Below, one piece after another: positions 8,380 to 15,802 of a stretch of 28,938 bases of DNA. Both the position numbers and the translations under genes were made by a program. The notes under the pieces were generated by a model. That model worked only from the letters and a program-made list of their open reading frames with translations. It ran no database searches and was not told the DNA's origin. Position 1 is the first letter of the stretch, and each line of letters starts with the position of its first letter. The stretch is from NCBI GenBank assembly GCA_044344715.1, contig JBIJCI010000021.1:1-28938 (forward strand). Direction: 5' to 3'. The stretch comes from F1-60-MAGs027 sp044344715 (GTDB taxonomy: Bacteria; Actinomycetota; Acidimicrobiia; Acidimicrobiales; Ilumatobacteraceae).

Positions 8380-9414
8380 CTACGGGCCCACCGTCGTGCC
8401 GGTGGACGACTGGTTCGATGGAACCGTGGTCGTGACGACGGCGGTGGTCGGCACCACCGGCACCGTCGTCGGAACCGTCGTGTAATCCGGGTCGGGTCGG
8501 TCCGCGGGCGGGAGCGGCGAACCATACTCTTCGGGCTCCTTTATCCCGTCGAAGACGTAGATGCGGTCGCGGAACTGCACGAGACCCGGGAAGATCTGCG
8601 CCACCGACATCGGAATACGGATACATCCGTGCGATGCCGGCTTGAGCGGCACGCTGTTCGCACCGTGAACGGCGATCCCGACGTTGAAGTAGACGGGGTT
8701 GTAGAGGGTGCCGAGCTTCGTCTCCCGCGTGCCGGAGGAACGACGGTAGAAGGTGAAGATTCCCGGCGGCGTGATCGACTCACCGCAGATTCCCACCTTC
8801 AACGGCAGTCCGGCGGCGATCTGTTCGGGGCTGTCGTTCCCCTTCTCACCCGGATCGATCACCACCTCCTCGCACCACGTCTGGCCGTCACCACTCGAGA
8901 TGTGCGAGACGAGCGTTGCTTGGCCACCGAGGAATGTCACGAGCACCTGCTCGGGGAGATAGACCTCGGCATGGCGGGGAGTGTCGGCCTGGCGGCGGGG
9001 AATGATGCGTACTTCATTGCGCATGACGTCCCACATCGCCGGTGTCACGACACCGGTTGCATCGCTGCGTGGAACCTTCATGATGAGCTTCTCGAACGCC
9101 CACACCGCCTGCACGGTGGACCGACCGAAGACACCGTCGATTGGTCCCGGGGCGAACTTCAACTCCGCCAGCCTCGTCTGCAACATGCGCACGTCGTCGC
9201 CCTCGACACCCTCCGACAACTCCCGATTGATCACCGGAAACCTCGGTGCGACGTTCGCGGCGGAAGTCGTGGACGAGACCTGGACGACCTGTGGGTCGTT
9301 GGTGCTGCTCCGCTCCACGAGTGCTGCAACGACGAGCATCAGCACCAGTACCAGTACGGCGGACGTGGCGAGGGTGCGGGTCTGCCCGCGCGGACCATAC
9401 TCGGGTACCGGCAC
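8380..9414 (-). CDS. Membrane-anchored L,D-transpeptidase with peptidoglycan-binding domain
   Basis: A 344-residue cell-wall enzyme that likely forms 3-3 peptidoglycan cross-links. A single N-terminal membrane segment (about residues 16-34, ATSAVLVLVLMLVVAALV) places the rest outside the membrane. Residues about 68-125 form a PG_binding_1-like domain (GDDVRMLQTRLAEL, DGVFGRSTVQAVWAFE). The YkuD catalytic domain follows, with AVHGANSV and SHGCIRIP carrying the active-site His and Cys. The last 45 or so residues are a Pro/Thr/Val-rich tail without other features. The start is GTG at 9414, with AGGAG at 9425-9421 and 6-nt spacing. That Shine-Dalgarno sequence overlaps the stop of the upstream glycosyltransferase gene, so translation is coupled and both may serve cell-envelope synthesis. 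Confidence 0.92.
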   Translation of the reverse strand: MPVPEYGPRGQTRTLATSAVLVLVLMLVVAALVERSSTNDPQVVQVSSTTSAANVAPRFPVINRELSEGVEGDDVRMLQTRLAELKFAPGPIDGVFGRSTVQAVWAFEKLIMKVPRSDATGVVTPAMWDVMRNEVRIIPRRQADTPRHAEVYLPEQVLVTFLGGQATLVSHISSGDGQTWCEEVVIDPGEKGNDSPEQIAAGLPLKVGICGESITPPGIFTFYRRSSGTRETKLGTLYNPVYFNVGIAVHGANSVPLKPASHGCIRIPMSVAQIFPGLVQFRDRIYVFDGIKEPEEYGSPLPPADRPDPDYTTVPTTVPVVPTTAVVTTTVPSNQSSTGTTVGP

Positions 9415-9420
9415 GACGTA

Positions 9421-9425
9421 CTCCT
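9421..9425 (-). promoter_or_regulatory. Shine-Dalgarno sequence overlapping the glycosyltransferase stop
   Basis: AGGAG on the minus strand lies 6 nt before the GTG at 9414 and overlaps the TAG stop of the glycosyltransferase gene (9426-9424). It decides the L,D-transpeptidase start and implies coupled translation. Confidence 0.7.
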
Positions 9426-10167
9426 AGTTCCCTGCGAGCGGCGTGATGGAGTTCAGTTCCCGACGGAGCGAGAACGCTTCGCGCAGGATCTTCACGATGA
9501 CGGACGGCTTCGAGAGCGTCGAGATGCCCCTGGTGCGCGGGAAATAATCGACGCCGAACTGAACGATCGAATATCCGAGCTTCCTCGCCCTCACGATGAG
9601 TTCCGCATCGATGAACGAACCCTCACTACGCAGTGTGATGTTGCGGAAGACCGAGGACCGGCACACCTTGAATGCAAAGTTGACGTCACGAATCCGCACC
9701 CCGAAGAGCACCCGCACCAACGCGTTGTAGAACGCCGAGTAGACGACGCGTACCATCCCTTCTCCCGTGCGGTCGAAGCGGTAGGCGCTCACGACATCGG
9801 CCTCGTACTGCCGGAGGAGCCGCAACGCCTTGTGCAACTCGCGCATGTCGAACGGCAGGTCGGCATCGGTGTACACGATGACGTCCCCCGTGGCGGCCGC
9901 AAAACCCGACTTCATGGAACCCCCGAGCTTCCGATTCGTCGGGTGGTGCACGACCTTCACATGCGGATCGACTGCCGCCGCCTCATCGGCGAGTCGTGGC
10001 GTTGCATCGGTGGATGCATCGTCGACGATGATGAGTTCGTAATCGCCGATCTCGCCCGATGCCACCATCTCGCGCGCCACGTCATGGCCCGCATTCAGGG
10101 CACGTCCGATGTACTGCTCCTCGTTCCACATCGGGAAGAAGATCGACAATTTGGCAACGTGCGCCAT
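9424..10167 (-). CDS. GT2-family glycosyltransferase (dolichyl-phosphate-mannose-synthase-like)
   Basis: A 247-residue GT-A fold glycosyltransferase of family 2. Motifs are SIFFPMWNEEQYIG at the N terminus, ELIIVDDASTDAT (nucleotide binding), a GGSMKSGFAAATGDVIVYTDADLPF segment carrying the metal-binding DxD, and DVNFAFKVCR. The protein ends shortly after the catalytic domain with no membrane anchor. This is the architecture of polyprenyl-phosphate sugar transferases such as DPM1-like enzymes, but donor and acceptor cannot be read from sequence. The ATG at 10167 is preceded by AGCAGGG and by TAGCCT 8 nt upstream, so the transcript probably starts at or just before the gene. The following L,D-transpeptidase uses a Shine-Dalgarno sequence overlapping this stop, suggesting a joint envelope role. 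Confidence 0.88.
   Translation of the reverse strand: MAHVAKLSIFFPMWNEEQYIGRALNAGHDVAREMVASGEIGDYELIIVDDASTDATPRLADEAAAVDPHVKVVHHPTNRKLGGSMKSGFAAATGDVIVYTDADLPFDMRELHKALRLLRQYEADVVSAYRFDRTGEGMVRVVYSAFYNALVRVLFGVRIRDVNFAFKVCRSSVFRNITLRSEGSFIDAELIVRARKLGYSIVQFGVDYFPRTRGISTLSKPSVIVKILREAFSLRRELNSITPLAGN
10076..10081 (-). other. Placeholder-free note: inside the glycosyltransferase gene, no separate element
   Basis: These bases belong to the coding region of the glycosyltransferase gene. I see no independent regulatory or structural element here. Confidence 0.05.
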
Positions 10168-10175
10168 CCCTGCTC

Positions 10176-10181
10176 AGGCTA
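10176..10181 (-). promoter_or_regulatory. Putative -10 box (TAGCCT) for the glycosyltransferase operon
   Basis: TAGCCT on the minus strand ends 8 nt before the ATG at 10167. The TANNNT form and distance fit an actinobacterial promoter that starts transcription at or next to the start codon. No convincing -35 box is seen. Confidence 0.5.
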
Positions 10182-10231
10182 CGAGCGGGCCATTCCGGGT
10201 GATTGCGCGCGATTCCACGAGCTTCGCTCAG

Positions 10232-10237
10232 TACCCT
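10232..10237 (+). promoter_or_regulatory. Putative -10 box (TACCCT) for the membrane protein-argG operon
   Basis: TACCCT is followed by exactly 7 nt (TTATTGC) and then the GTG at 10245. This fits a leaderless mRNA whose first base is the start codon, and it supports GTG 10245 over the upstream ATG at 10203. Confidence 0.6.
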
Positions 10238-10244
10238 TTATTGC

Positions 10245-10616
10245 GTGAGCGTCGACGCGAACAACCGCACGTGGCGCACCCTGGCGACCGTGAGTTGGGT
10301 CGGTGTTCTGTTCTGCCAGGTGGCGGTGGCCGTCACCAGTCGCAACATCGGCAAATCCGCATGGTGGCTGGGACCGGAGTCGAATCCCAGGTTTCCGCTC
10401 GTCTGGGTGATTCCGTTCGTGATCATCATCGTTGCTCTCGCCGCCACCCAACGACCCAAGAAGTTCACGATCGCAATCCACCTCCTGTGCGTCTTCCTGC
10501 TCGCGGCCGTTGCCACGGGTGACGTTGCCAGCTCGCCCGGCGTGGCGGTGCTGCAGTACGTGGTTGCAGGGATCGCGTTGCTGGTTTCACTGGTGTCCCT
10601 GGCAGCACGTCCGTGA
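10245..10616 (+). CDS. Small four-helix membrane protein of unknown function
   Basis: A 123-residue hydrophobic protein that I do not recognise. Four membrane segments are visible: around LATVSWVGVLFCQVAVAV, PLVWVIPFVIIIVALAA, FTIAIHLLCVFLLAAVA, and the C-terminal VAVLQYVVAGIALLVSLVSL. There are no catalytic motifs. I chose the GTG at 10245 because TACCCT lies 7 nt upstream and the protein then begins VSVDANNRTW; an ATG at 10203 in the same frame lies upstream of that promoter. The stop overlaps the argG GTG by 4 bp (GTGA), so it is the lead gene of an argG operon. Whether it relates to arginine or citrulline transport is only a guess. Confidence 0.72.
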   Translation: MSVDANNRTWRTLATVSWVGVLFCQVAVAVTSRNIGKSAWWLGPESNPRFPLVWVIPFVIIIVALAATQRPKKFTIAIHLLCVFLLAAVATGDVASSPGVAVLQYVVAGIALLVSLVSLAARP

Positions 10617-11929
10617 CGCGGGTACTCACCGCATTGCCCGTCGGAGAGCGGGTCGGACTCGCCTTCTCGGGCGGACTCGACACCTCCGCCGCCGTCGCCT
10701 GGATGAAGTCGAAGGGCGCGACCCCCTGCACCTACACGGCCGATCTCGGCCAGCCCGACGAGCCCGACCTCGCGGCGGTCGTCGCGCGTGCGCGGGAGTA
10801 CGGTGCGTCGGTTGCCCGCGTCGTCGACTGCGTCGAGCAACTCGTGCACGAGGGCTTGGTGGCATTGCAGTGCGGTGCATTCCATATCTCCACCGCGGGC
10901 AGGACGTACTTCAACACCACGCCACTCGGCCGTGCCGTCACCGGCACGTTGCTCGTCCGGGCGATGCACGAGGACCGCGTCGACATCTGGGGTGACGGCA
11001 GCACGTACAAGGGAAACGACATCGAGCGCTTCTACCGCTACGGTCTGCTCGCCAACCCGGCACTACGCATCTACAAGCCGTGGCTCGATGCGGCGTTCGT
11101 CGCCGAACTCGGTGGCCGCAAGGAGATGAGTGCCTTCCTCACCAAACAGGGCCTGCCGTATCGCGACAGCGCCGAGAAGGCCTACTCCACCGACGCAAAC
11201 ATCTGGGGCGCCACGCACGAGGCGAAGTCGCTCGAGGAGTTGTCATCGTCCATGCACATCGTGACCCCGATCATGGGAGTGGCGCACTACGACCCGGCCG
11301 TTCGCATCGAGGCCGAGGACGTTCGTGTGCGCTTCCACGAGGGTTGGCCGGTCGCCATCAACGGCCGGGAGTTCTCGTCGCGGGTTGAGCTGGTGCGCGA
11401 AGCCAACGAGATCGGTGGTCGACACGGCCTGGGGATGAGCGACCAGATCGAGAACCGCATCATCGAGGCCAAGAGCCGCGGCATCTACGAGGCACCCGGT
11501 TTGGCGCTGCTGCACATCGTTTACGAGCGACTCGTCACCGCGATTCACAACGAGAACACCCTGGAGAACTACCACCAGATGGGTCGCCGCCTCGGCAGGC
11601 TGCTCTACGAGGGCCGCTGGTTCGACCCGCAGTCGCTGATGCTGCGCGAGTCGCTGTCGCGCTGGGTCGGCACACTCGTCTCTGGTGAGGTCACCCTGCA
11701 GTTGCGCCGCGGTGACGACTACACGATCCTCGATACGACGGGCGCCAACCTCACCTATGCCCCCGAGCGACTCAGCATGGAGCGAGTTGAAGATGCAGCA
11801 TTCGGACCGCTCGATCGCATCGGCCAGTTGACGATGCGCAACCTCGACATCGACGACACGCGTACCAAGCTCGACGCCTACCGGCACTCCGGCACCCTCG
11901 GCCCCGGCGGCCTCACCGAACTGGAATAG
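10613..11929 (+). CDS. argG: Argininosuccinate synthase, E. coli-like (long) type
   Basis: Joins citrulline and aspartate using ATP, the penultimate step of arginine synthesis. The protein is 438 residues. The N-terminal ATP pyrophosphatase loop is GLAFSGGLDTSAAV. Strongly conserved blocks follow: TADLGQPDEPD, QCGAFH, TYFNTTPLGRAVTGT, IWGDGSTYKGNDIERFYRYG, EKAYSTDANIWGATHEAK, GGRHGLGMSDQIENRIIEAK and LTMRNLDIDDTR. From memory these match the E. coli ArgG (447 residues) closely, rather than the roughly 400-residue form of Mycobacterium. The start is GTG at 10613, overlapping the upstream stop (GTGA). No other arg gene is in the window, so the gene is outside the usual arginine cluster. Confidence 0.95.
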   Translation: MTRVLTALPVGERVGLAFSGGLDTSAAVAWMKSKGATPCTYTADLGQPDEPDLAAVVARAREYGASVARVVDCVEQLVHEGLVALQCGAFHISTAGRTYFNTTPLGRAVTGTLLVRAMHEDRVDIWGDGSTYKGNDIERFYRYGLLANPALRIYKPWLDAAFVAELGGRKEMSAFLTKQGLPYRDSAEKAYSTDANIWGATHEAKSLEELSSSMHIVTPIMGVAHYDPAVRIEAEDVRVRFHEGWPVAINGREFSSRVELVREANEIGGRHGLGMSDQIENRIIEAKSRGIYEAPGLALLHIVYERLVTAIHNENTLENYHQMGRRLGRLLYEGRWFDPQSLMLRESLSRWVGTLVSGEVTLQLRRGDDYTILDTTGANLTYAPERLSMERVEDAAFGPLDRIGQLTMRNLDIDDTRTKLDAYRHSGTLGPGGLTELE

Positions 11930-11933
11930 GAAG
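11928..11933 (+). promoter_or_regulatory. Shine-Dalgarno sequence overlapping the argG stop
   Basis: AGGAAG begins inside the argG stop codon (TAG, 11927-11929) and ends 6 nt before the ATG at 11940. This fixes the start of the next gene and implies translational coupling. Confidence 0.7.
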
Positions 11934-11939
11934 CAGCGC

Positions 11940-12494
11940 ATGGGCTACACACTCGGTCTCGTCCAGAAGCTCACGCTGATGAAGAACGTATGGCACCTCA
12001 CGCGTGTGGACGGCGACACCGTGGAGCTCGGAACGATCGAGCAGGCACGCATGAAACTGAGGGAAGAGGTGAAGTGCCTAGCCCCGGACGGCAGCGTCTG
12101 GTTCACGATCAAGGCACGGAGCATGATCGAGCTCGGCGCAACGTACGACATCGCCGACCATTCGGGTTCACCCATCGGCACCATGACCAAGGACTTCGGC
12201 AAATCACTGGGACGCTCGACCTACCGCATCGAGACCCCGACCGGTCGCTGGACGGTCACCGAAACCAGCCAGGTTCAGGCAATAATCCGACGTGTAGTCG
12301 GCCTTCTCGACCTGCCCTGGCTGTTCCGCGTTCAGTTCAGCATCCTCGGTTCGGACGGAGAACCCGTCGGGCACGTGAACCGTGCGAACATGCGCATCAA
12401 GGACACCTACGAGATCAGGGTGGACGACGATGCGCTCGAGATCCGGGTGGGTGCTGCAATCGGCGTCGCGGTCGACGCCTTCATGAACCGCTGA
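11940..12494 (+). CDS. LURP-one-related (YxjI-like) protein
   Basis: A 184-residue protein resembling the LURP-one/YxjI (Tubby-C-like) family, a 12-strand beta-barrel around a central helix with no assigned enzymatic role. Features that fit are the repeated strand pattern of the form YDIADHSGSPIGTMTKDFGKS, YRIETPTGRWTVTET, and GEPVGHVNRANMRIKDTYEI, and a final hydrophobic helix (LEIRVGAAIGVAVDAF). There is no signal peptide. The ATG at 11940 has AGGAAG 6 nt upstream, overlapping the argG stop, so it is the third gene of the argG operon. Why it is coupled to argG is unknown. It converges with the M20 peptidase gene with only 17 bp between the stops. Confidence 0.78.
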   Translation: MGYTLGLVQKLTLMKNVWHLTRVDGDTVELGTIEQARMKLREEVKCLAPDGSVWFTIKARSMIELGATYDIADHSGSPIGTMTKDFGKSLGRSTYRIETPTGRWTVTETSQVQAIIRRVVGLLDLPWLFRVQFSILGSDGEPVGHVNRANMRIKDTYEIRVDDDALEIRVGAAIGVAVDAFMNR

Positions 12495-12511
12495 TTCCGC
12501 CCGGCGGTCGC

Positions 12512-13660
12512 TCAGCCGGTGACGATCGCCCGAACCAGGCCCGCGACGAGGGCGGCGCGCTCGGGCATGAGGTCGAGTCGCACGTGCTCCGTCTCGGCGT
12601 GGGCACCACCGCCGACGGCCCCGAGTCCGTCCAGCGTGCGCACACCGACCGCCGCCGTGATGTTGCCGTCGCTGCCGCCGCCGACCGCCACACCCTGCAG
12701 CCCGGCGATGCCGAACTCGCGCGCTACGTTCTCCGCGACGGCGAACAGCTCCCTTGTCATCGACTCGTGCAGCGGTGGGCGGTTCATACCCCCGGACACT
12801 CCGACGTGCGCACCGGGCAACGTTGCCGCGAGTGACCGCATGCCGCGCTCGAGACGATCCTTCTCCTCGGGGATCACACAGCGAACGTCCACGGCGATCG
12901 TTGCCGACTCGGGCACCACGTTGTCTGCTGTGCCTGCCCTGGCCACCGTGGGCGTGACGGTGGTACCAAGTTCGGGTTTGGCGAGGGCAGCGATACGCGG
13001 CACCTGCGCCGCCAGTTCGACGAGCGCGTTCACTCCCTTCTCGGGCTCGAGTCCGGCGTGGGCCGCGCGACCGGTGATCGCCACGTTGAAGGTGCCCGTG
13101 CCCTTGCGCGCAATCTTCAGTGCACCACCATCGGCACTCGGTTCGAGTACCAACACCGCGCCGGCGGACCTGGCACGTTCCTCGAGCAACGCTCGTGACG
13201 CGTGGGATCCGACCTCCTCATCGGCCGTGATGAGGATCTCGGTGTGGTACCACTCCTTCACTGCGGCCACGCCGTAGATCGCCTGCACGATGCCGGCCTT
13301 CATGTCGAAGATGCCCGGACCACGCCCGATGTCCCCCTCGCGGGAGAAGGGTCGACGCGCCACGGTGCCGAGCGGGAACACGGTGTCGTGGTGACCGACG
13401 ACGAGCACCTTGGTGTCGTTGCTTCCCTTCCAGTGCACGTGCGGCCCACGCTCGGAATCGACGATTGCCGGAGCCTTGCCGAGCACCCGGGTCATCATCT
13501 CGGCGATGAAGGTTGCGCTGCGCCCGAGACACTCTCGTTCGAGCGAAGGCGACTCGACGTTGACGAACCGCTCGAGATCGGCGATCATCTCGTCACGACG
13601 GGCGGCGAGTGCGGCGCGCACCTCGGAGGCGCTGCGATGGTCGTTCTCGCCGAGGGGCAT
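12512..13660 (-). CDS. M20-family zinc metallopeptidase (carboxypeptidase G2-like)
   Basis: A 382-residue enzyme of peptidase family M20 (ArgE/DapE/CPG2). Two-metal ligands are visible in order: VVGHHDTVFPLG (His, Asp), GRGPGIFDMKAG (bridging Asp), ITADEEVGS (general-base and ligand Glu), LEPSADGG (ligand Glu) and GGAHAETEHV (C-terminal ligand His). The lid or dimerisation domain lies between about residues 190 and 300. VEDSP-like ESPSLE near residue 40 and FPLGT resemble glutamate carboxypeptidases, so an N-acyl-amino-acid or folyl-glutamate substrate is plausible but unproven. It converges with the argG operon, which makes an ArgE-like role tempting, but the motifs favour the CPG2 subgroup. 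A tRNA gene lies directly upstream on the same strand. Confidence 0.88.
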   Translation of the reverse strand: MPLGENDHRSASEVRAALAARRDEMIADLERFVNVESPSLERECLGRSATFIAEMMTRVLGKAPAIVDSERGPHVHWKGSNDTKVLVVGHHDTVFPLGTVARRPFSREGDIGRGPGIFDMKAGIVQAIYGVAAVKEWYHTEILITADEEVGSHASRALLEERARSAGAVLVLEPSADGGALKIARKGTGTFNVAITGRAAHAGLEPEKGVNALVELAAQVPRIAALAKPELGTTVTPTVARAGTADNVVPESATIAVDVRCVIPEEKDRLERGMRSLAATLPGAHVGVSGGMNRPPLHESMTRELFAVAENVAREFGIAGLQGVAVGGGSDGNITAAVGVRTLDGLGAVGGGAHAETEHVRLDLMPERAALVAGLVRAIVTG

Positions 13661-13697
13661 GCGCCTTCATTCTGGCGCAGGAGTCGTTGACCCGTCG

Positions 13698-13782
13698 TGC
13701 CCGGGGCGGGACTCGAACCCACACGACGATTTCTCGTCAGGGGGGTTTAAGCCCCCCGCGTCTACCATTCCGCCACCCGGGC
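13698..13782 (-). tRNA. tRNA-Leu (anticodon UAA)
   Basis: An 85-nt class II tRNA on the minus strand. The acceptor stem pairs GCCCGGG (5', 13782-13776) with CCCGGGC (3', 13705-13699), with discriminator A at 13698. The anticodon stem GGGGG/CCCCC encloses loop CTTAAAC, giving anticodon UAA with U33 and A37. A long variable arm (ACGA/TCGT paired around a short loop) and a T-arm GTGGG-TTCGAGT-CCCGC follow. CCA is not encoded. The 5' end is 9 bp after the stop of the small upstream gene, so it may be processed from a shared transcript. No intrinsic terminator is seen downstream. Confidence 0.97.
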
Positions 13783-13791
13783 GAAGCAGGG

Positions 13792-14127
13792 TCAGGCTAC
13801 GTGTGCATCGCGGGTCGTGGACTGAAGCGACCGCCACAACACCGCACGAACGTGTGCGGATTCGGCGGCAGCCAACCCGTTGAGCACCACCACGCCCTCG
13901 ATCATGTCGGCGATCACCGCGGCAAGCGGGCGGCCCTTCACGGCAACCGAGACGACGCCGGCGACTTCGTCACCGGCGAACCGCCGCAGCGTACGGTCGA
14001 CACCGACGATCCTGGGCGGACAACGGAACCCCGGTGGGACGATGCCGAGCCGACGCGACTGGTCGGCCAGGATGCGCGCGATTGCGGTGAACTCCGCGGC
14101 ATTGAGGGTGGTCGATTGCGTGTCCAT
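13792..14127 (-). CDS. Small hypothetical protein
   Basis: A 111-residue protein that I do not recognise. It has an N-terminal helix (AAEFTAIARILADQSRRLG), a segment VPPGFRCPPRIVGVDRTLRR with a central Cys-Pro-Pro, a hydrophobic core (VVSVAVKGRPLAAVIADMIEGVVVLNGL) and a C-terminal amphipathic helix (SAHVRAVLWRSLQ). There is no signal peptide or membrane span. I chose the ATG at 14127 (MDTQSTT), which has a GATGAT box 7 nt upstream; an ATG at 14139 would add four residues. Codon use (strong third-position GC) and the tight fit between the RecB-like promoter and tRNA-Leu support a real gene. It is divergent from the RecB-like nuclease gene. Confidence 0.65.
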   Translation of the reverse strand: MDTQSTTLNAAEFTAIARILADQSRRLGIVPPGFRCPPRIVGVDRTLRRFAGDEVAGVVSVAVKGRPLAAVIADMIEGVVVLNGLAAAESAHVRAVLWRSLQSTTRDAHVA

Positions 14128-14173
14128 GGAACCGATCATCGTCGCACGGGGGTGCCATGCAGTACCGGCTCGC

Positions 14174-14179
14174 TACGGT
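14174..14179 (+). promoter_or_regulatory. Putative -10 box (TACGGT) for the RecB-like gene
   Basis: TACGGT ends 9 nt before the ATG at 14189. The frame is open far upstream, so this box helps select 14189 as the start. The spacing is slightly longer than in other leaderless candidates here. Confidence 0.45.
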
Positions 14180-14188
14180 TGCCTCAAC

Positions 14189-15121
14189 ATGACGACCGGT
14201 GACGATGCCCCGCTCAACCCGATGCAACGGTCGGTGGTCGACTCGTTGGGGAAGTCGCCCGACTGGACGCCCCTCCCGCGCGACGTCGTGGACGCCGTTC
14301 GCACCTACCTCGACGAGCAGCTCTCCGACGTGGCCCCGAGGTTCAGCCGGGAGAAATCCCTGTGGGTGAGCAAACAACGGCTCAACACCGTCCACGGATG
14401 CGAGGTGCACCATCTCGCCACCAAGGACACGTTCCAATGGACGCCCGTCACTGCCCGCGGAACCGTCCTGCACAAGGCGGTGGAGCTGGGCGTGCACTGG
14501 AAGGGCGAGGCCACACCCGCGGATGTCGTGGACGAGGCGATAGCACGGCTCGCCGACTCCAGCAACAACATCGCCGACTTCCTCGTCGCGATGTCGGCGG
14601 GCGACCGGGCACAGCTCCGCAGTTTCGCCGTCGACTCGTACACACGTTTCGAGGAGTGTTTTCCTCCGCTCAAGCCCGCCTGGCGTCCGGTGAGCGAGTC
14701 GTCGGCGCGCTACGAGCTCTTCGGAGGCGCCATCGTGCTCGCCACCAAGGCCGATCTCACGCTCGGATTGGCCGACCAGAAGGTGATCATCGACGTGAAG
14801 AGTGGCGGGCTGCACGCGGCACATCGCGAGGACCTGCGCTTCTACGCGCTGGTCGAAGCGCTGCGTAGCGGTATGGCGCCGCGTCGGTTGGCCAGCTACT
14901 CCATCGCTGCCGCGCGCGCCGACGTCGAGGACGTCTCCGAGGGCGTGCTACAAGCAGCGGTACGCCGGGTGGTTGCGGGCGTACGAGCAATCGTCGCGAT
15001 CGAACTCGACAAGCGCGAGCCGACGAAACGACCAGCGGCCCACTGCCGCTGGTGCCCACTCAACGATTCCTGTTCGGAGGGGATTGCGTTCCTCAGTCGC
15101 GACCCCGACGACGAGTGGTAG
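14189..15121 (+). CDS. RecB-family PD-(D/E)XK exonuclease with probable Fe-S cluster
   Basis: A 310-residue single-domain nuclease of the RecB/Cas4/AddB type. Motifs in order are RGTVLHKAVELGVHW (His-containing motif I), LATKADLTLGL (motif II Asp), VIIDVKSGGL (motif III D-x-K) and a degenerate QxxxY-like EDLRFYALVEAL. One Cys near the N terminus (NTVHGCEVHHL) and three at the C terminus (HCRWCPLNDSC) match the 1+3 arrangement that binds a [4Fe-4S] cluster in AddB and Cas4 proteins. No helicase domain or cas gene is nearby, so it is a stand-alone repair or processing nuclease. The open frame extends upstream to 13880 over the antisense of tRNA-Leu and a gene; the ATG at 14189 is chosen by domain start and -10 box. 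Confidence 0.87.
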   Translation: MTTGDDAPLNPMQRSVVDSLGKSPDWTPLPRDVVDAVRTYLDEQLSDVAPRFSREKSLWVSKQRLNTVHGCEVHHLATKDTFQWTPVTARGTVLHKAVELGVHWKGEATPADVVDEAIARLADSSNNIADFLVAMSAGDRAQLRSFAVDSYTRFEECFPPLKPAWRPVSESSARYELFGGAIVLATKADLTLGLADQKVIIDVKSGGLHAAHREDLRFYALVEALRSGMAPRRLASYSIAAARADVEDVSEGVLQAAVRRVVAGVRAIVAIELDKREPTKRPAAHCRWCPLNDSCSEGIAFLSRDPDDEW

Positions 15122-15127
15122 CCAACC

Positions 15128-15781
15128 TCAGGCACTCATCATCGCCAGCGGCACACCGAGTCCTGCCGCTCGGCGAACCGTCGCGATACGGCGATCGGGC
15201 TGCACCGCCTGCCGCGGCGAGCCGATCACATCGGGTCCCAGGTGTGCCACGGCCCGGTCAAGATCCTCGACCGTAACGACGAATCCCCACAGCGAACTGC
15301 CGGAACTCGCGGTTCCCGGATCCACCAGTCGACGTTCCACCACCTCGAGGATCACGCTCCCCATCCGGAAGAAACCCTGGATGCCACGCTCGCCCTCCTT
15401 CACCCGTTTGAGCGGCGATCCCGAGGCACGCTCGATGGTCGAACAGGTGCCTCGCACGTCGTCGGCCAGCACCACCACGTGGTCGACGCCGACCACGCGC
15501 CACACGAGGTCCGTCGACCGGGCGCGCTCCAGGCCATCCACGTGCCTGGGATCATCGGGCTCGTCGACGTGCACGATCGGTAGACCGTCAATCCCGGTGT
15601 CGGGGTGCGCCCAACCGGCCACCTCGAGCCGCTGCAATCCGGGATCCAACCGTGGATCGATCTTGAGAGTGACGTCACCGAGTGGCGCGAATGCAACACC
15701 ATCGATCAGGTGCGTCGGGATTCCGAGTTCGTTCCACGCCGCGCGTCCACCGCCGACGACGAGCGCAGTGATGCGTGTCAG
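15128..15781 (-). CDS. Glyoxalase-like (VOC) protein, probable CTG start
   Basis: A protein of about 217 residues resembling actinobacterial glyoxalase-like VOC proteins of unknown substrate. The core has DHVVVLADD, PLKRVKEGERGIQGFFRMG, ILEVVE, WGFVVTVEDLD and the C-terminal RRIATVRRAAGLGVPLAMMS. The nearest standard start is a TTG at 15649, but coding-like sequence continues upstream in frame (RITALVVGGGRAAWNELGIP), and this is the expected family N terminus. Between it and the in-frame TAA that ends bL37 (15805-15803) there is no ATG, GTG or TTG; the best candidate is CTG at 15781-15779. Either a rare CTG start, another non-standard start or a sequence error is involved. It lies 21 bp after bL37. 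Function is not assignable. Confidence 0.75.
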   Translation of the reverse strand: MTRITALVVGGGRAAWNELGIPTHLIDGVAFAPLGDVTLKIDPRLDPGLQRLEVAGWAHPDTGIDGLPIVHVDEPDDPRHVDGLERARSTDLVWRVVGVDHVVVLADDVRGTCSTIERASGSPLKRVKEGERGIQGFFRMGSVILEVVERRLVDPGTASSGSSLWGFVVTVEDLDRAVAHLGPDVIGSPRQAVQPDRRIATVRRAAGLGVPLAMMSA

Positions 15782-15802
15782 GACGTCCGGATGGGCTGGT
15801 CG

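Noticed and set aside
10076..10081. A possible separate element within the glycosyltransferase gene
   Set aside because: Nothing distinct from coding sequence is visible. The very low-confidence feature entry at these bases should be ignored.
8071..10248. 725-codon plus-strand open frame
   Set aside because: It is the antisense of the hydrolase, L,D-transpeptidase and glycosyltransferase genes, which have clear motifs. Long antisense frames are expected in GC-rich coding DNA. The translation has no recognisable domain.
13660..13800. Possible integration site at tRNA-Leu
   Set aside because: No integrase gene, no repeated tRNA end and no change of gene type on either side.
13880..14188. 413-codon version of the RecB-like gene
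   Set aside because: The extension is antisense to the small hypothetical gene. The promoter-like box and conserved domain point to 14189.
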